The notes below the pieces were generated by a model. The model worked only from the letters and a program-made list of their open reading frames with translations, was not told the DNA's origin and searched no databases. The position numbers and the translations under genes are program-made. From Pseudomonadota bacterium (GTDB lineage Bacteria > Desulfobacterota > Desulfarculia > Desulfarculales > Desulfarculaceae): 64,000 nucleotides of DNA. This document shows positions 24,804-33,228 of the stretch, in pieces (position 1 is the stretch's first letter; the number at the start of each line of letters is the position of its first letter). Where the stretch lies: positions 4,226 through 68,225 of the forward strand of contig JAHIQI010000049.1 in NCBI GenBank assembly GCA_018902755.1, written 5' to 3'.

Positions 24804-25946
24804 GTGAGCCGACCGGACATTAGCCAGATTATCGAGCGGGGCCTGGCCAAGTACCGCGAGCGCATGGAGGGCGCGGTGCTCAGGGCCCCGGTGAGCCAGC
24901 GGGTGGCCACTCCCGAGGCCATACGCCAGTTCGCCCAGGGACTGGGCGACCTGAACCCCCTGTGGTGCGACCCGGACTACGCCGCCTCCACCGAGTGGGG
25001 CGGCCTTTTGGCCCCGCCCGCCTTTCTTAACGCGGTGTGCGAGGGCCAGGCCATCCTGGGCCTGCCCGGGCTCATCGCCTTCTTCGTGGGGGCCCGCTGG
25101 GAGTGGAACGGGGTGATGCGCGCCGGGGACAGCTTCACCGTGGACAACGAGTTGCTGCCCCTGGCCGACAAGACCGAGCCCGGCCAGCCGGTGCGGGTGT
25201 TCCAGCAGGGGGTGCTGCGCTACCGCAACCAGCGCGGCGAGGTGGCCGGCTCCTGCCGCTGGGACATGATGCGCTCCCAGGTGAAGCTGGGCGGGGGCAA
25301 GAAGAAGGAGCCCTCGGGCGAGGCCGCCCCGGCGGCGCTCCAGCGCGAGCCCTACAGCTCCGAGAAGCTGGCCGAGGTTTACGAGGCCATCCGGGCCGAG
25401 AAGCCCCGGGGCCGCGAGGAGCGCTTTTGGCGGGACGTGGCCGTGGGCGACGAGGTGGCCCCGGTGATCAAGGGCCCCCTGTCGTTGTCGGACATGGTGG
25501 CCTGGTCCACGGGCATAGCCTGGCACCGGGCGGCCCTGGCCCACGGCCCCAAGCTCATGCACCTGTTGGACAACCCCGGCCTGGCCTACATCGATCCGGC
25601 CAGCGGCGCGCCAGAGCCCATCGCCATGAGCCACATGGACCCGGACGGGGCGCGCATCCTCATGGGCTCGCCTTTGCCCATGGATATCGGCTTTCAGCGG
25701 GTGGCCTGGTTCACCCATCCGGTGACCGACTGGATGGGCGACGCGGGCCGCCTGTTGAGTCTGGAGGTCCGGCTGAGCGGTTTCGTGCGCTTCGGGGACA
25801 TCGCCTGGCTGGGAGGCAAGGTGGCCTCCAAGGAGCGCCTGGACGGCCGGGCGGTGGTCAATTTGGATTTGCAATGCACCAACCAGCGGGGTGAGGAGGT
25901 CGCCGCGGGCACCGCCCAAGTGGCCCTGCCCGAAAGCGCGGCCTAG
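24804..25946 (+). CDS. MaoC/FAS1-type hydratase-dehydratase, double hot-dog
   Basis: A 380-residue protein with two hot-dog halves. The first (about residues 15-150) has FAQGLGDLNPLWCDPDYAA and LLAPPAFLNAVC, the pattern of N-terminal MaoC dehydratase domains. The second (about 200-370) has FWRDVAVGDEVAPVIKGPLS and VTDWMGDAGRLLSLEV. Proteins of this layout include mesaconyl-C4-CoA hydratase and HTD2-like enzymes, which add or remove water on CoA esters. The start is GTG 24804 after GGGAGGAG; an overlapping longer frame begins inside the previous gene. It is the obvious enzyme to act on the CoA-transferase product. Confidence 0.82.
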   Translation: MSRPDISQIIERGLAKYRERMEGAVLRAPVSQRVATPEAIRQFAQGLGDLNPLWCDPDYAASTEWGGLLAPPAFLNAVCEGQAILGLPGLIAFFVGARWEWNGVMRAGDSFTVDNELLPLADKTEPGQPVRVFQQGVLRYRNQRGEVAGSCRWDMMRSQVKLGGGKKKEPSGEAAPAALQREPYSSEKLAEVYEAIRAEKPRGREERFWRDVAVGDEVAPVIKGPLSLSDMVAWSTGIAWHRAALAHGPKLMHLLDNPGLAYIDPASGAPEPIAMSHMDPDGARILMGSPLPMDIGFQRVAWFTHPVTDWMGDAGRLLSLEVRLSGFVRFGDIAWLGGKVASKERLDGRAVVNLDLQCTNQRGEEVAAGTAQVALPESAA

Positions 25947-25959
25947 TAGGAGGAGTCCC

Positions 25960-26739
25960 ATGCCTGATTACGAAGCGATCACGGACAAGCTGAACAAGTT
26001 CCTGCGCCTGCAGACCTTCCCCGTGGCTCTGCGCATGGCCGAAAAGGGCGAGGAGCTTCCCGAGGCCTTCGAGGCCATGAAGAAAAAGCGCACCCCCATG
26101 CCCCTGTGCCAGGGGGTGTCCCTGGCCCGGCGCTACGGCTGGAAGGTGCTCCTGGGCCCCGAGGAGATGACCTGCCCCCTGGGGGCGTTGGCCATGGGCT
26201 TCGTGCCCCCCAAGGACCGCTACATGTCCGGCGAGGCCGAGGTGCCCTTCTGGGTGCGCAGCAAACAGGCCCGGGCCAAGATCGCGGCCAACCTGCCCAA
26301 GCTGGAGCATGGCCGCTACGCCTACATCATGGCCTCGCCCCTGGCCGAGGCCGAGTTCGAGCCCCAGCTTGTCATCATCTACGGCAACCCGGCCCAGATG
26401 ATGCGCCTGGTGCAGGCGGTGATCTACATGACCGGCGATGCGGTGGTTTCTAACAGCCTGGGCGCGGTGGGCTGCGGCACCTACGTGAGCAAGGCGCTCA
26501 TCACCGGCGAGTGCCAGATGGTGGTGTGCGGGGCGGGCGACCGCATCTTCGCCCTCACCCAGGACGACGAGATGGCCTTCACCATTCCGGCGGCCAAGCT
26601 GGATGAGGTGGTCACCGGCCTGGAGGACACCCATCGCTTCGGCATGCGCTACCCCACTTCCAGTTATTTGCGATTTTCTCCTCAACTGCCCAACACCTAT
26701 CAGGACCTCATGCAGTACCTGGCATCCGAGGAAAAGTAG
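25960..26739 (+). CDS. DUF169 family protein (copy 2)
   Basis: A 259-residue homologue of the protein at 14820. Shared blocks are CQGVSLARRYGWKV, MTCPLGALAMGF, QLVIIYGNPAQMMRLVQ, the Gly/Cys segment SLGAVGCGTYVSKALITGEC, and CGAGDRIFALTQDDEMAF. ATG 25960 follows TAGGAGGAG, 13 bp after the hydratase stop, so it belongs to the operon. The family has no assigned reaction. The TAG stop is completed by the first base (26739) of an inserted 256-bp repeat element, so the last codons may differ from the ancestral ones. Confidence 0.82.
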   Translation: MPDYEAITDKLNKFLRLQTFPVALRMAEKGEELPEAFEAMKKKRTPMPLCQGVSLARRYGWKVLLGPEEMTCPLGALAMGFVPPKDRYMSGEAEVPFWVRSKQARAKIAANLPKLEHGRYAYIMASPLAEAEFEPQLVIIYGNPAQMMRLVQAVIYMTGDAVVSNSLGAVGCGTYVSKALITGECQMVVCGAGDRIFALTQDDEMAFTIPAAKLDEVVTGLEDTHRFGMRYPTSSYLRFSPQLPNTYQDLMQYLASEEK

Positions 26740-26994
26740 TCCGGCTATTTCGTGAAGGTAGTGCGGCGATGAATAACAAACCGGTATTTATGGGGTCCAT
26801 ATGAAAAGAGTATCGCCCTTATCGGGCCACAGGTTGTACCAGGCCCGGCACAGCCAGCCGTTGGCAGACAAGGCGTCAGGCAAGCGAGGGGCGAAGGCGT
26901 AGCCAAGGCTACGTCGAGGCACGAGCGTAGTCGGCAACGCAGTATGCCGGTGGCTGGCGCAGCCGGACGCGCTGCCTTCATGAAATATACGGGC
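26739..26994 (-). mobile_element. Full-length MITE-like repeat with terminal inverted repeats (copy 3)
   Basis: A 256-bp non-coding element. Its left end (GTCCGGCTATTTCGTGAAGG) and right end (read inversely GCCCGTATATTTCATGAAGG) are inverted copies and match the ends of the element at 40656-40912. TA precedes the left end, inside the stop codon of the DUF169 gene. Internal landmarks on the minus strand include CACCGGCATACTGCGTTGCC and the hairpin CGTAGC/GCTACG (26898-26913). No transposase is encoded, so movement would need an enzyme from elsewhere. Confidence 0.75.
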
Positions 26995-27054
26995 GAACTC
27001 AACGCCCCACGCTCGGCCGCCCAGGCCGCCGGGCCAACCCAGGAGAAGCAACCG

Positions 27055-28773
27055 ATGGATACCCGGGAGCTGAATGAAAAACTGGCCGCCATGGGCCTTA
27101 TCGTGGAGAAGGTGGAGCAGTGGGCCGCCACCCGGCCGGACAAGCTGTTCATCTACTACGGCGAGGAGGACGCCTCCTACACCTACGCCCAGTTCAACCG
27201 CCTGGCCAACTGCGTGGCCCACAACCTGAGGGGCATGGGAGTGTCCAAGGGGGACCGGGTCAGCCTGTTTCTCAAGAACCCCTGGGTCACGGTGCTGTCC
27301 ATGTACGCCCTGTGGAAGCTGGGGGCGGTGTTCTGCCCCATCAACTTTCTGTACAAGGGCCGCCTGCTCTCCTACCAGCTCAGCGACACCGGGCCCAAGC
27401 TGCTGATCACCGAGAGCGGCCGTGAGCCCTTGCTCAACCAGATCAAGGACGAGTTGCCCTTCACCAAGGTGGTGATCCATCGCCCCACCCCCCTGGAGCA
27501 CGACTACAACCCCGAGACCGCCGGGCTGCGCCTGGAGCCGCCCTTTGAGGAGATAGCCTTCGCCGACCTGTTGGAGGGCAACCCCACCAACCCCGGCGTG
27601 GAGATCAACTTCTGGGACACGGCCAACATCGTCTACACCTCCGGCACCACCGGCCCGCCCAAGGGGGTGGTGCAGTCCTTCCGCTGGATGCAGAACTACT
27701 GCTACTACGGGGTGCGTATGCTGCACCCGGACGACGTGGCCTACTGCGACCTGCCCATGTACCACATCGGCGGGGCCTTCTCCCTGGTGGGCCGCGCCGC
27801 CTGGCGGGGCTGCACCGTGTCGTTGTGGGACCGCTTCAGCGCCAGCGACTTCTGGCGGCGCGTCAAGGTGAGCGGGGCCAGCGTGGCCCTCTTGTTGGAC
27901 GTGATGATGCCCTGGCTGCTCAAAGCCGAGCCCAAGCCCGACGACCGGGAAAACACCCTGCGCCGGGTGCACATGCAGCCCCTGCCCGAGTACCACCACG
28001 TTTTCGCCCAGCGCTTCGGCCTGGACTTCGTAAACGTGGGCTACGGGGCCACCGAGGTGGGCTACGTGTGCGCGGGCATCATCGACGAGTCGGTGAACGG
28101 CGGGGGCATCCCGCCGGAGTTCGCCAAGGGCTACTCCAAGGAGGAGGTCTACCAGGTGGCCCAGGAGCTGGGCATGCCCATCATCCCCGGCCACAAGGAG
28201 ATACCCAAGGGCTACATGGGCAACGCCTGCATGCTGCACCGGGTGGCCATCCTGGATGAGCACGACCAGGAGATGGAGCCAGGCGAGTACGGCCAGATCT
28301 GCCTCAGGCCCCGTTTGCCCTACGTGCTTCTGAACGAATACTTCAACAAGCCCGAGGCCACCGTGGCCACCAACCGCAACTTCTGGTTCCATACCGGCGA
28401 CGGCGCGCGCTACGACGAGCAGGGCATGTTCTACTTCGTGGACCGCATGGGCGGCTTCATCCGGGTCAAGGGCGAGAACATCAGCTCCTTCCAGGTGGAG
28501 GACGTGATCAACACCCACCCCAAGGTGCGCATGTCCGCCGCCTTCCCGGTGCCCGCCTCCGAGGGCCTGGAGGACGACATCGTGGTCTACATCGTGGTGG
28601 ACCAGGGCCACGAGCTGGACGAGACCGAGCTGCGCCCCTGGCTGGACCGGGAGATGCCCGCCTACATGCGGCCCCGCCACTTGCGCTTCGTGGAGTCCTT
28701 GCCCCAGACCCCCACCTACAAGGTGGAGAAGTATAAGCTGAAGGAGATGTTTTTAGCTGAGAGCCGCGACTAA
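27055..28773 (+). CDS. Acyl-CoA ligase (AMP-forming)
   Basis: A 572-residue member of the ANL superfamily. The ATP-binding loop is YTSGTTGPPKGV (about residue 196), the adenine motif is GYGATEVGY, FHTGDGARYDEQGMFYFVDR gives the ribose-binding Asp and hinge, and PTYKVEKYKL near the end holds the catalytic lysine. The N-terminal part resembles crotonobetaine/carnitine-CoA ligases. ATG 27055 has AGGAG upstream. A repeat element separates it from the DUF169 gene, so it may have its own promoter. It would activate the imported acid at the cost of ATP and so prime the CoA-transferase cycle. Confidence 0.9.
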   Translation: MDTRELNEKLAAMGLIVEKVEQWAATRPDKLFIYYGEEDASYTYAQFNRLANCVAHNLRGMGVSKGDRVSLFLKNPWVTVLSMYALWKLGAVFCPINFLYKGRLLSYQLSDTGPKLLITESGREPLLNQIKDELPFTKVVIHRPTPLEHDYNPETAGLRLEPPFEEIAFADLLEGNPTNPGVEINFWDTANIVYTSGTTGPPKGVVQSFRWMQNYCYYGVRMLHPDDVAYCDLPMYHIGGAFSLVGRAAWRGCTVSLWDRFSASDFWRRVKVSGASVALLLDVMMPWLLKAEPKPDDRENTLRRVHMQPLPEYHHVFAQRFGLDFVNVGYGATEVGYVCAGIIDESVNGGGIPPEFAKGYSKEEVYQVAQELGMPIIPGHKEIPKGYMGNACMLHRVAILDEHDQEMEPGEYGQICLRPRLPYVLLNEYFNKPEATVATNRNFWFHTGDGARYDEQGMFYFVDRMGGFIRVKGENISSFQVEDVINTHPKVRMSAAFPVPASEGLEDDIVVYIVVDQGHELDETELRPWLDREMPAYMRPRHLRFVESLPQTPTYKVEKYKLKEMFLAESRD

Positions 28774-28778
28774 GCGCG

Positions 28779-28900
28779 GTCGGCTTCGCCAGACCCCGCA
28801 TGGCTGCGTTGCCGGCCTCGCTCGGTCCTCGGCGTAGGTAGACTACGCCTGCGTCCCTCCTTCGCCCGGCGCCTTGCCTTACGATGCCTGGCTGTGCCGG
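28779..28900 (+). repeat. Dispersed intergenic repeat (copy 4)
   Basis: The copy opens GTCGGCTTCGCCAG and ends GGCTGTGCCGG. The central hairpin is GGCGTAG (28831-28837) and CTACGCC (28843-28849). It lies right after the acyl-CoA ligase stop. Confidence 0.75.
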
Positions 28901-28969
28901 TGTTGGGTGCGTTGGCGGCGTCGGTTAGGCCTTGACGTGTATAAGAGTAACGAGTAGCCCACCTCCCCG

Positions 28970-29010
28970 CCCCGGCCGCTCCGCTATCTGCCCCAGCGGA
29001 GCGGCCGGGG
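28970..29010. other. Perfect 16-bp hairpin upstream of a lipoprotein gene
   Basis: CCCCGGCCGCTCCGCT (28970-28985) pairs with AGCGGAGCGGCCGGGG (28995-29010) around a 9-base loop. No U-run follows on either strand. TAATATAAAG follows directly and could be a -10 region for the gene at 29060. It may be a terminator of Rho-assisted type or a regulatory structure. Confidence 0.6.
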
Positions 29011-29059
29011 TGTAATATAAAGGCGTTGCCACCCTAGTCCCCCGTTTGGAGGCCATGCC

Positions 29060-29584
29060 TTGCGACTGCGCTCCTGTCTCATCCTTTTGGCGGCCCTGCT
29101 TTTGGCCGCCGCCTGCTCCTCCCCGGCCGACGAACCCCTGCCCGCCCTGCTCAAGCAGTTGGGCTTCGGCCAGGCGGCCGCCCAGCACAAGGGCGAGCTG
29201 CTCTACCAGAAGCCCTTGGATGGGGTGAGCCTGTGGGTGAGCCTGCCCCAGGGCCTGGGCAATGAGCCCGGCCCGGTGATGATGATCAAGGCGGCCGGTC
29301 CCAAGGGGGCCTTGAGCGCGGCCACGGATGCGGCCCTGACCACCCGGCCCGAGGTGGGCCAACTGGTGGAGGCGGCCGGCCGGGGGGCCTACCCGCCCAA
29401 AGCCTTGGCCGAGATCTTCAAGCTGGCCCAGGAGGCCGCGGCCCAGCCCCCCCACAACGGGGCCCTGATGACCAGCCCCAAAATGGGCTATTCCCTCCGG
29501 GTGCCCCACACCCAGGGCCGTCTGCGCCTGGTCTTGCTGGTGCGGCACAAGAGCTCCACGGCGGAGGCCGGGCATGGCAAATGA
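29060..29584 (+). CDS. Predicted lipoprotein, function unknown
   Basis: A 174-residue protein with signal MRLRSCLILL and lipobox LAAAC, Cys about residue 19. The mature part is helical and Ala/Leu-rich with no known domain. The start is TTG 29060, seven bases after GGAGG; an ATG at 29055 lies in a different frame. Its last 11 bases overlap the next gene, so it is the first member of a coupled three-gene operon. It ends in a short basic tail (LLVRHKSSTAEAGHGK). Confidence 0.65.
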   Translation: MRLRSCLILLAALLLAAACSSPADEPLPALLKQLGFGQAAAQHKGELLYQKPLDGVSLWVSLPQGLGNEPGPVMMIKAAGPKGALSAATDAALTTRPEVGQLVEAAGRGAYPPKALAEIFKLAQEAAAQPPHNGALMTSPKMGYSLRVPHTQGRLRLVLLVRHKSSTAEAGHGK

Positions 29585-29807
29585 TGCTAAAATTAGCAGC
29601 ATGAAAAACCAACCCGTACTCACCGTATTGCGCCGCGCCGCCGCGCCCCCCTGCCTGGGCAAGGATCGCCTGCTGTGCCGGGGTTGTCCCGGCTGGGAGG
29701 CCATGCGCGCGGCGGTGTGCCCCGGCGGGCCTTGGGAGGGGGCGGTGATCCACTGCTCCTGCACCGGCCTGGTGGCCCAGGGGCCGGAGCATACGGACAA
29801 GCAATGA
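29574..29807 (+). CDS. Small Cys-rich protein, function unknown
   Basis: A 77-residue protein with six cysteines: Cys27, Cys35, Cys38, Cys49, Cys61 and Cys63, including CRGC and CSC motifs that could bind zinc or a cluster. GGAGG lies six bases before ATG 29574. It overlaps the previous gene by 11 bases and the next by four (ATGA), which supports it being translated. An internal ATG at 29601 lacks a ribosome site. No homologue is recognised. Confidence 0.6.
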   Translation: MANDAKISSMKNQPVLTVLRRAAAPPCLGKDRLLCRGCPGWEAMRAAVCPGGPWEGAVIHCSCTGLVAQGPEHTDKQ

Positions 29808-30448
29808 AACGCCTGCTGGGGATCACCCTGCTGGCCCTGGCCGCCCTGGCTTTGGGGGCTGCGGCCGGGGTGGTCGTGGTGGGCCATTTCAGCGCGGGCG
29901 ACCTGGCCGGTTGGGAGACCAAAGAGTTCAAAGGCCTTACCACCTACAGCCTGGTGGAGATGGACGGCCGCAAGGTGCTCAAGGCGGTGAGTGAGGCCAG
30001 CGCCTCGGCCCTGATCAAGGAAATTAAGGCCGACCCGGCCCAGACCCCCATGCTCTCCTGGTCCTGGAAGATTCAGGGCACTCTGCCGGGGGGCGACGGC
30101 CGCAGCAAGGCCGGCGACGACTTCGCGGCCCGGGTCTACGTGGTCTTCCCCTCTTTCTTGTTCTGGAACACTCGCGCCCTCAACTACGTGTGGGCCAACA
30201 AGCTGCCCGTTGGCCGCACCTGGCCCAACGCCTTTGCCGGGGACAACGTGATGATGATGGCCGTGAACAGCGGAGACGGCCAGGCCGGGCAGTGGGTGAG
30301 CCACCGCCGGGACTTGGCTGCGGATTTTCGCCGTTGTTTCGGGGAGGAGCCTCCGGGCATCGGGGCCATCGCGGTGATGACCGACTCGGACAATACCAAA
30401 GGCAGCGCGGTGGCCTATTACGGGGACATCACTTTGGGGCCGAGATAG
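29804..30448 (+). CDS. DUF3047 domain protein, exported
   Basis: A 214-residue protein with an N-terminal hydrophobic segment (residues about 4-27, signal peptide or anchor). The DUF3047 signature is clear: PMLSWSWKIQGTLP, RVYVVFPSFLF, ALNYVWANKLPVGRTW, RRDLAADFRRCFGEEPP and the end IAVMTDSDNTKGSAVAYYGD. The domain is a beta-sandwich without known activity. It begins inside the stop of the Cys-rich gene (ATGA overlap). Its TAG stop shares its G with the first base of repeat copy 5. Confidence 0.82.
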   Translation: MKRLLGITLLALAALALGAAAGVVVVGHFSAGDLAGWETKEFKGLTTYSLVEMDGRKVLKAVSEASASALIKEIKADPAQTPMLSWSWKIQGTLPGGDGRSKAGDDFAARVYVVFPSFLFWNTRALNYVWANKLPVGRTWPNAFAGDNVMMMAVNSGDGQAGQWVSHRRDLAADFRRCFGEEPPGIGAIAVMTDSDNTKGSAVAYYGDITLGPR

Positions 30449-30569
30449 GCGGCTTCGCCAGGAAGCGCCATGCGGTGTTGTCAACATCGCTCGGTCCTCG
30501 AGGTAGGTTTCCCTACCCCTGCGTCCCTCGCTCGTTTCCGCCTTGCCTGACGCTCCCTGGCTGTGCCGC
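30448..30569 (+). repeat. Dispersed intergenic repeat (copy 5), with compensatory changes
   Basis: The copy opens GGCGGCTTCGCCAG, its first G being the last base of a TAG stop, and ends CTGGCTGTGCCGCT. Its central hairpin is GGTAGG (30502-30507) and CCTACC (30512-30517), where other copies have CGTAGC and GCTACG. Both arms changed together so pairing is kept. Confidence 0.78.
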
Positions 30570-30650
30570 TGGCCTTTTGGGGCTTTATTTAACAAACGCC
30601 CAAAAACGGCAGCGCCACCTAGCGCGTGCCGAGTCTTCAAGCGACTAGAT

Positions 30651-31475
30651 TTAGCCAGCCACCTTCAAGTGCCGCTCCCGCTGGGGGCCGGGGATCTCCT
30701 TGTTGCGGCTGGCCACCCGGCGGTAGAGCAGGGGGCGGCGGTTGGGGTAGATAGGCTCCCGCTCCCGCCAGGCTTCGGCCTGCCCCAAGTCCAACTCCAA
30801 CTGGGTGATCTCTTCGCCGCCGCCCAGGGCCAGGAGCTCATCGCCGTGGGGGTCGTACACCGCGCTGCCCCCGGAGAACACCGGGCCGGGCCGGTTCATG
30901 TAGACCACGAAGTACTGGTTGAACACCGCCGCCGCCCGCATGCGCCGGCGCATGTAGGGCACCGGGAAGTGGGCGGGCACCGCCGAGATGTTCACCACCA
31001 GGCGAGCCCCGTCCAGGGCCAGCACCCGCCACACCTCGCTGAAGGCCGAGTCGTAGCATATGTTGAGCCCCAGGCGGCCCAGGGGGGTGCTGAACACCTT
31101 GAGCCTGCCGCCGGGCAGGAAGTTCTCGGTCCAGTGCACGTGGGTCTTGGCGTAGCTCTTGGCGCCGCGCGCGTCCACGTAGGTGGCGAGGTTAAGGAAC
31201 CCGTCCCCCTCGCGCTTCAGCTCGCCCAGCACCACCCTGGCCCCGCACTGCCTGACGTGCCGGTAAATATCCTGGGACGCGCCGTGGATGGCGCACTTCA
31301 CCTTGCGGTAGAGGAAACCCTCTGGCTTCACCTGGGAGGGGTGGCCATGCAGGATCAGCTCCGGGAACACGATGAGGTCGCTGCCCCGCTCTTGGGAGAT
31401 GATTTCCTTTAGCCGCTCAACGTGGCCTTCCACGTCCTCGGGGTCGAAATTTATCTGGGCTAGGGTTATGCGCAT
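30651..31475 (-). CDS. Nitrilase-superfamily amidohydrolase
   Basis: A 274-residue carbon-nitrogen hydrolase. The catalytic triad is visible: Glu39 in IVFPELILHG, Lys110 in SYAKTHVHWTENF, and Cys140 in GLNICYDSAFSEVWR. Such enzymes release ammonia from amides or nitriles. The start is seven bases after the stop of the asnB-like gene, so the two are one operon. In this pairing it could hydrolyse an amide made by, or supply ammonia to, the synthetase. Length is normal for a single-domain member. Confidence 0.88.
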   Translation of the reverse strand: MRITLAQINFDPEDVEGHVERLKEIISQERGSDLIVFPELILHGHPSQVKPEGFLYRKVKCAIHGASQDIYRHVRQCGARVVLGELKREGDGFLNLATYVDARGAKSYAKTHVHWTENFLPGGRLKVFSTPLGRLGLNICYDSAFSEVWRVLALDGARLVVNISAVPAHFPVPYMRRRMRAAAVFNQYFVVYMNRPGPVFSGGSAVYDPHGDELLALGGGEEITQLELDLGQAEAWREREPIYPNRRPLLYRRVASRNKEIPGPQRERHLKVAG

Positions 31476-31482
31476 GCTCCTC

Positions 31483-33138
31483 CTATGCCGCCGGGAGGTG
31501 GCTGGTCTCGCAGTCCAGGAAGGGCGGGATGAAGCGCCGCCTTATGTCGTCCTCGATCTGCTGCAAGTAGAAGCGGGCCCGGCTCTCGCCGTAGTGCTCG
31601 TACTCGTCGCCATAGCGGTAGAGGCTGCCCTTGTCCCGGGCGATGTTCTTGTCCACCACATCGTCTTGGATCACCCCGGCCTTGGAGGCGGCGATGTTCT
31701 GGATGATCTGGTGGATGCCCGAGCCGGACTGGGCCGGGTCCTTGGTGCGAAAGGCCAGGTAGGGCGGCACCCCCAGCTCGGCCGAGGCCTGGCGGTGCAC
31801 TCGCTTGCGCAGGTTGTCCTCGGCCCCTTCCAGCTTGAGGCGCGGGGATATGCGCATGGCGGTGAGGATCACGTCCCGGTCCAGGTAGGGGGCCCGAAGC
31901 TCGATGCTGTGGGCCATGGTCAGCTTGTCCTCGCGCTCCAGGGTGTCGGTGTAGAGCATGCCTATGTCTTCCCACAGCTTCTCGTGCAGGCGCAGATAGC
32001 CGTGTTCGGCCAGGACGTCGTTGTACCAGGGGTATCCCGCGAACAGTTCGTCCGCCGCCTGACCGGTGTACATCACCCGGATGCCGTCGGCCGCGGCCAT
32101 CTTGGCGGCCAGGTACATGGGTATGGCCACCTCAACCTGCAGCAGGCCGCTCTCCTCCACGTTTTCGATCACCTCGGGCAACAGGGCCTCCACCGTGGCC
32201 TCGTCGATGATGGAGGTCTTGAGCACCAGGCCCAGGTCCTTGGCCACCGCCTCGGCGGCCTGCACGTCGGCGCTGTCGGCGGTGCCGGTGCAGTAGCACA
32301 CGATGTTTTTGCCCTCGCGCATCAAGAGGTTGGCCACCAGCACGCTGTCGATGCCCCCGGAGAAGATCACCCCCAGGGTGGACTCGGTGAGCCCGGTGAG
32401 GCGCTTGGAAACCGAACGGGTGAGCACCCTCTTGTACTCCTCCACCGCTTGGCGGAAGTCCACGATGTCGATCTGGGGCATCTCCAACCGGTAGCCGCCC
32501 TCCACCTTGGGGCCCTGGTCGTCGATGCACAACAGCTCGCCGGGGTTCAGGCGCACCGGCTCGTCCTGGCCGTTCCACAGGGCCTTCTTTTCCGAGGCGA
32601 AGTAGGTTACCGGGCCGTTGTGGATGTAGTAGATGGGCTTTTTGCCGATGGGGTCCCGAGCGACCACCACCGATTTGCCGTCGGTGACCGCCAGGGCGTA
32701 CATGCCGTCCAAAAGGCCGACGATCTGCTTGACCGCGTCAACCAGATCCCCCCGGTAGGACTCCTCCAGCAGGTGCACGATCACCTCGCTGTCGCTGGTG
32801 GTCTTTATGTCGTGCTGCTTGTAGAGCAGGGTCCGCAGCTTTTGATAGTTGTAGATCTCGCCGTTGTGGATAAGGGCCAAGCGGCCATCGCAAGAGGTGT
32901 AGGGCTGGGTGCTCTGCTCCCGGCCCACGATGCGTAGGCGGGAGTGGCCCAAGGCTATGTGGGCGTCCCGGACAAGCTCCTCGCGCAGGTCGTCCACCTT
33001 GCGCGCCCGGTGGGTCTCATTGTCCAGATAGACCCCGTGAGTGTCTGGCCCCCGGTGGTCCATCTTTTTGAGCATGTCGTAGATGTCACTGGAACAGATG
33101 TGGCCTCCTTGGACGAAATGTCCGCAGATGGTGCACAT
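31483..33138 (-). CDS. asnB: Glutamine-dependent asparagine synthetase-like protein
   Basis: A 551-residue amidotransferase. After Met1, Cys2 is the glutaminase nucleophile (MCTICGHF), and RIVG with ALIHNGEIYNY complete the N-terminal glutaminase domain (to about residue 200). The synthetase domain carries the ATP-pyrophosphatase loop VIFSGGIDSVLVANLL (near residue 261) and the GQAADELFAGY motif. The protein is shorter and somewhat divergent from primary-metabolism AsnB, so its acceptor may not be aspartate. It precedes a nitrilase gene. Its leader contains an intrinsic terminator, suggesting attenuation. Confidence 0.88.
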   Translation of the reverse strand: MCTICGHFVQGGHICSSDIYDMLKKMDHRGPDTHGVYLDNETHRARKVDDLREELVRDAHIALGHSRLRIVGREQSTQPYTSCDGRLALIHNGEIYNYQKLRTLLYKQHDIKTTSDSEVIVHLLEESYRGDLVDAVKQIVGLLDGMYALAVTDGKSVVVARDPIGKKPIYYIHNGPVTYFASEKKALWNGQDEPVRLNPGELLCIDDQGPKVEGGYRLEMPQIDIVDFRQAVEEYKRVLTRSVSKRLTGLTESTLGVIFSGGIDSVLVANLLMREGKNIVCYCTGTADSADVQAAEAVAKDLGLVLKTSIIDEATVEALLPEVIENVEESGLLQVEVAIPMYLAAKMAAADGIRVMYTGQAADELFAGYPWYNDVLAEHGYLRLHEKLWEDIGMLYTDTLEREDKLTMAHSIELRAPYLDRDVILTAMRISPRLKLEGAEDNLRKRVHRQASAELGVPPYLAFRTKDPAQSGSGIHQIIQNIAASKAGVIQDDVVDKNIARDKGSLYRYGDEYEHYGESRARFYLQQIEDDIRRRFIPPFLDCETSHLPAA

Positions 33139-33228
33139 TGTGGAGTCTTCCTTTCCGTGGCTTTGAGGTCCGCCGGGCCTGCCGCCGCTTAGGTGTTTGG
33201 CGCCGTCTGACGGCGGCGCCGGGCCCCC

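Noticed and set aside
29051..29060. ATG at 29055 as the start of the lipoprotein gene
   Set aside because: It is in another frame; the TTG at 29060 with GGAGG seven bases upstream opens the signal peptide.
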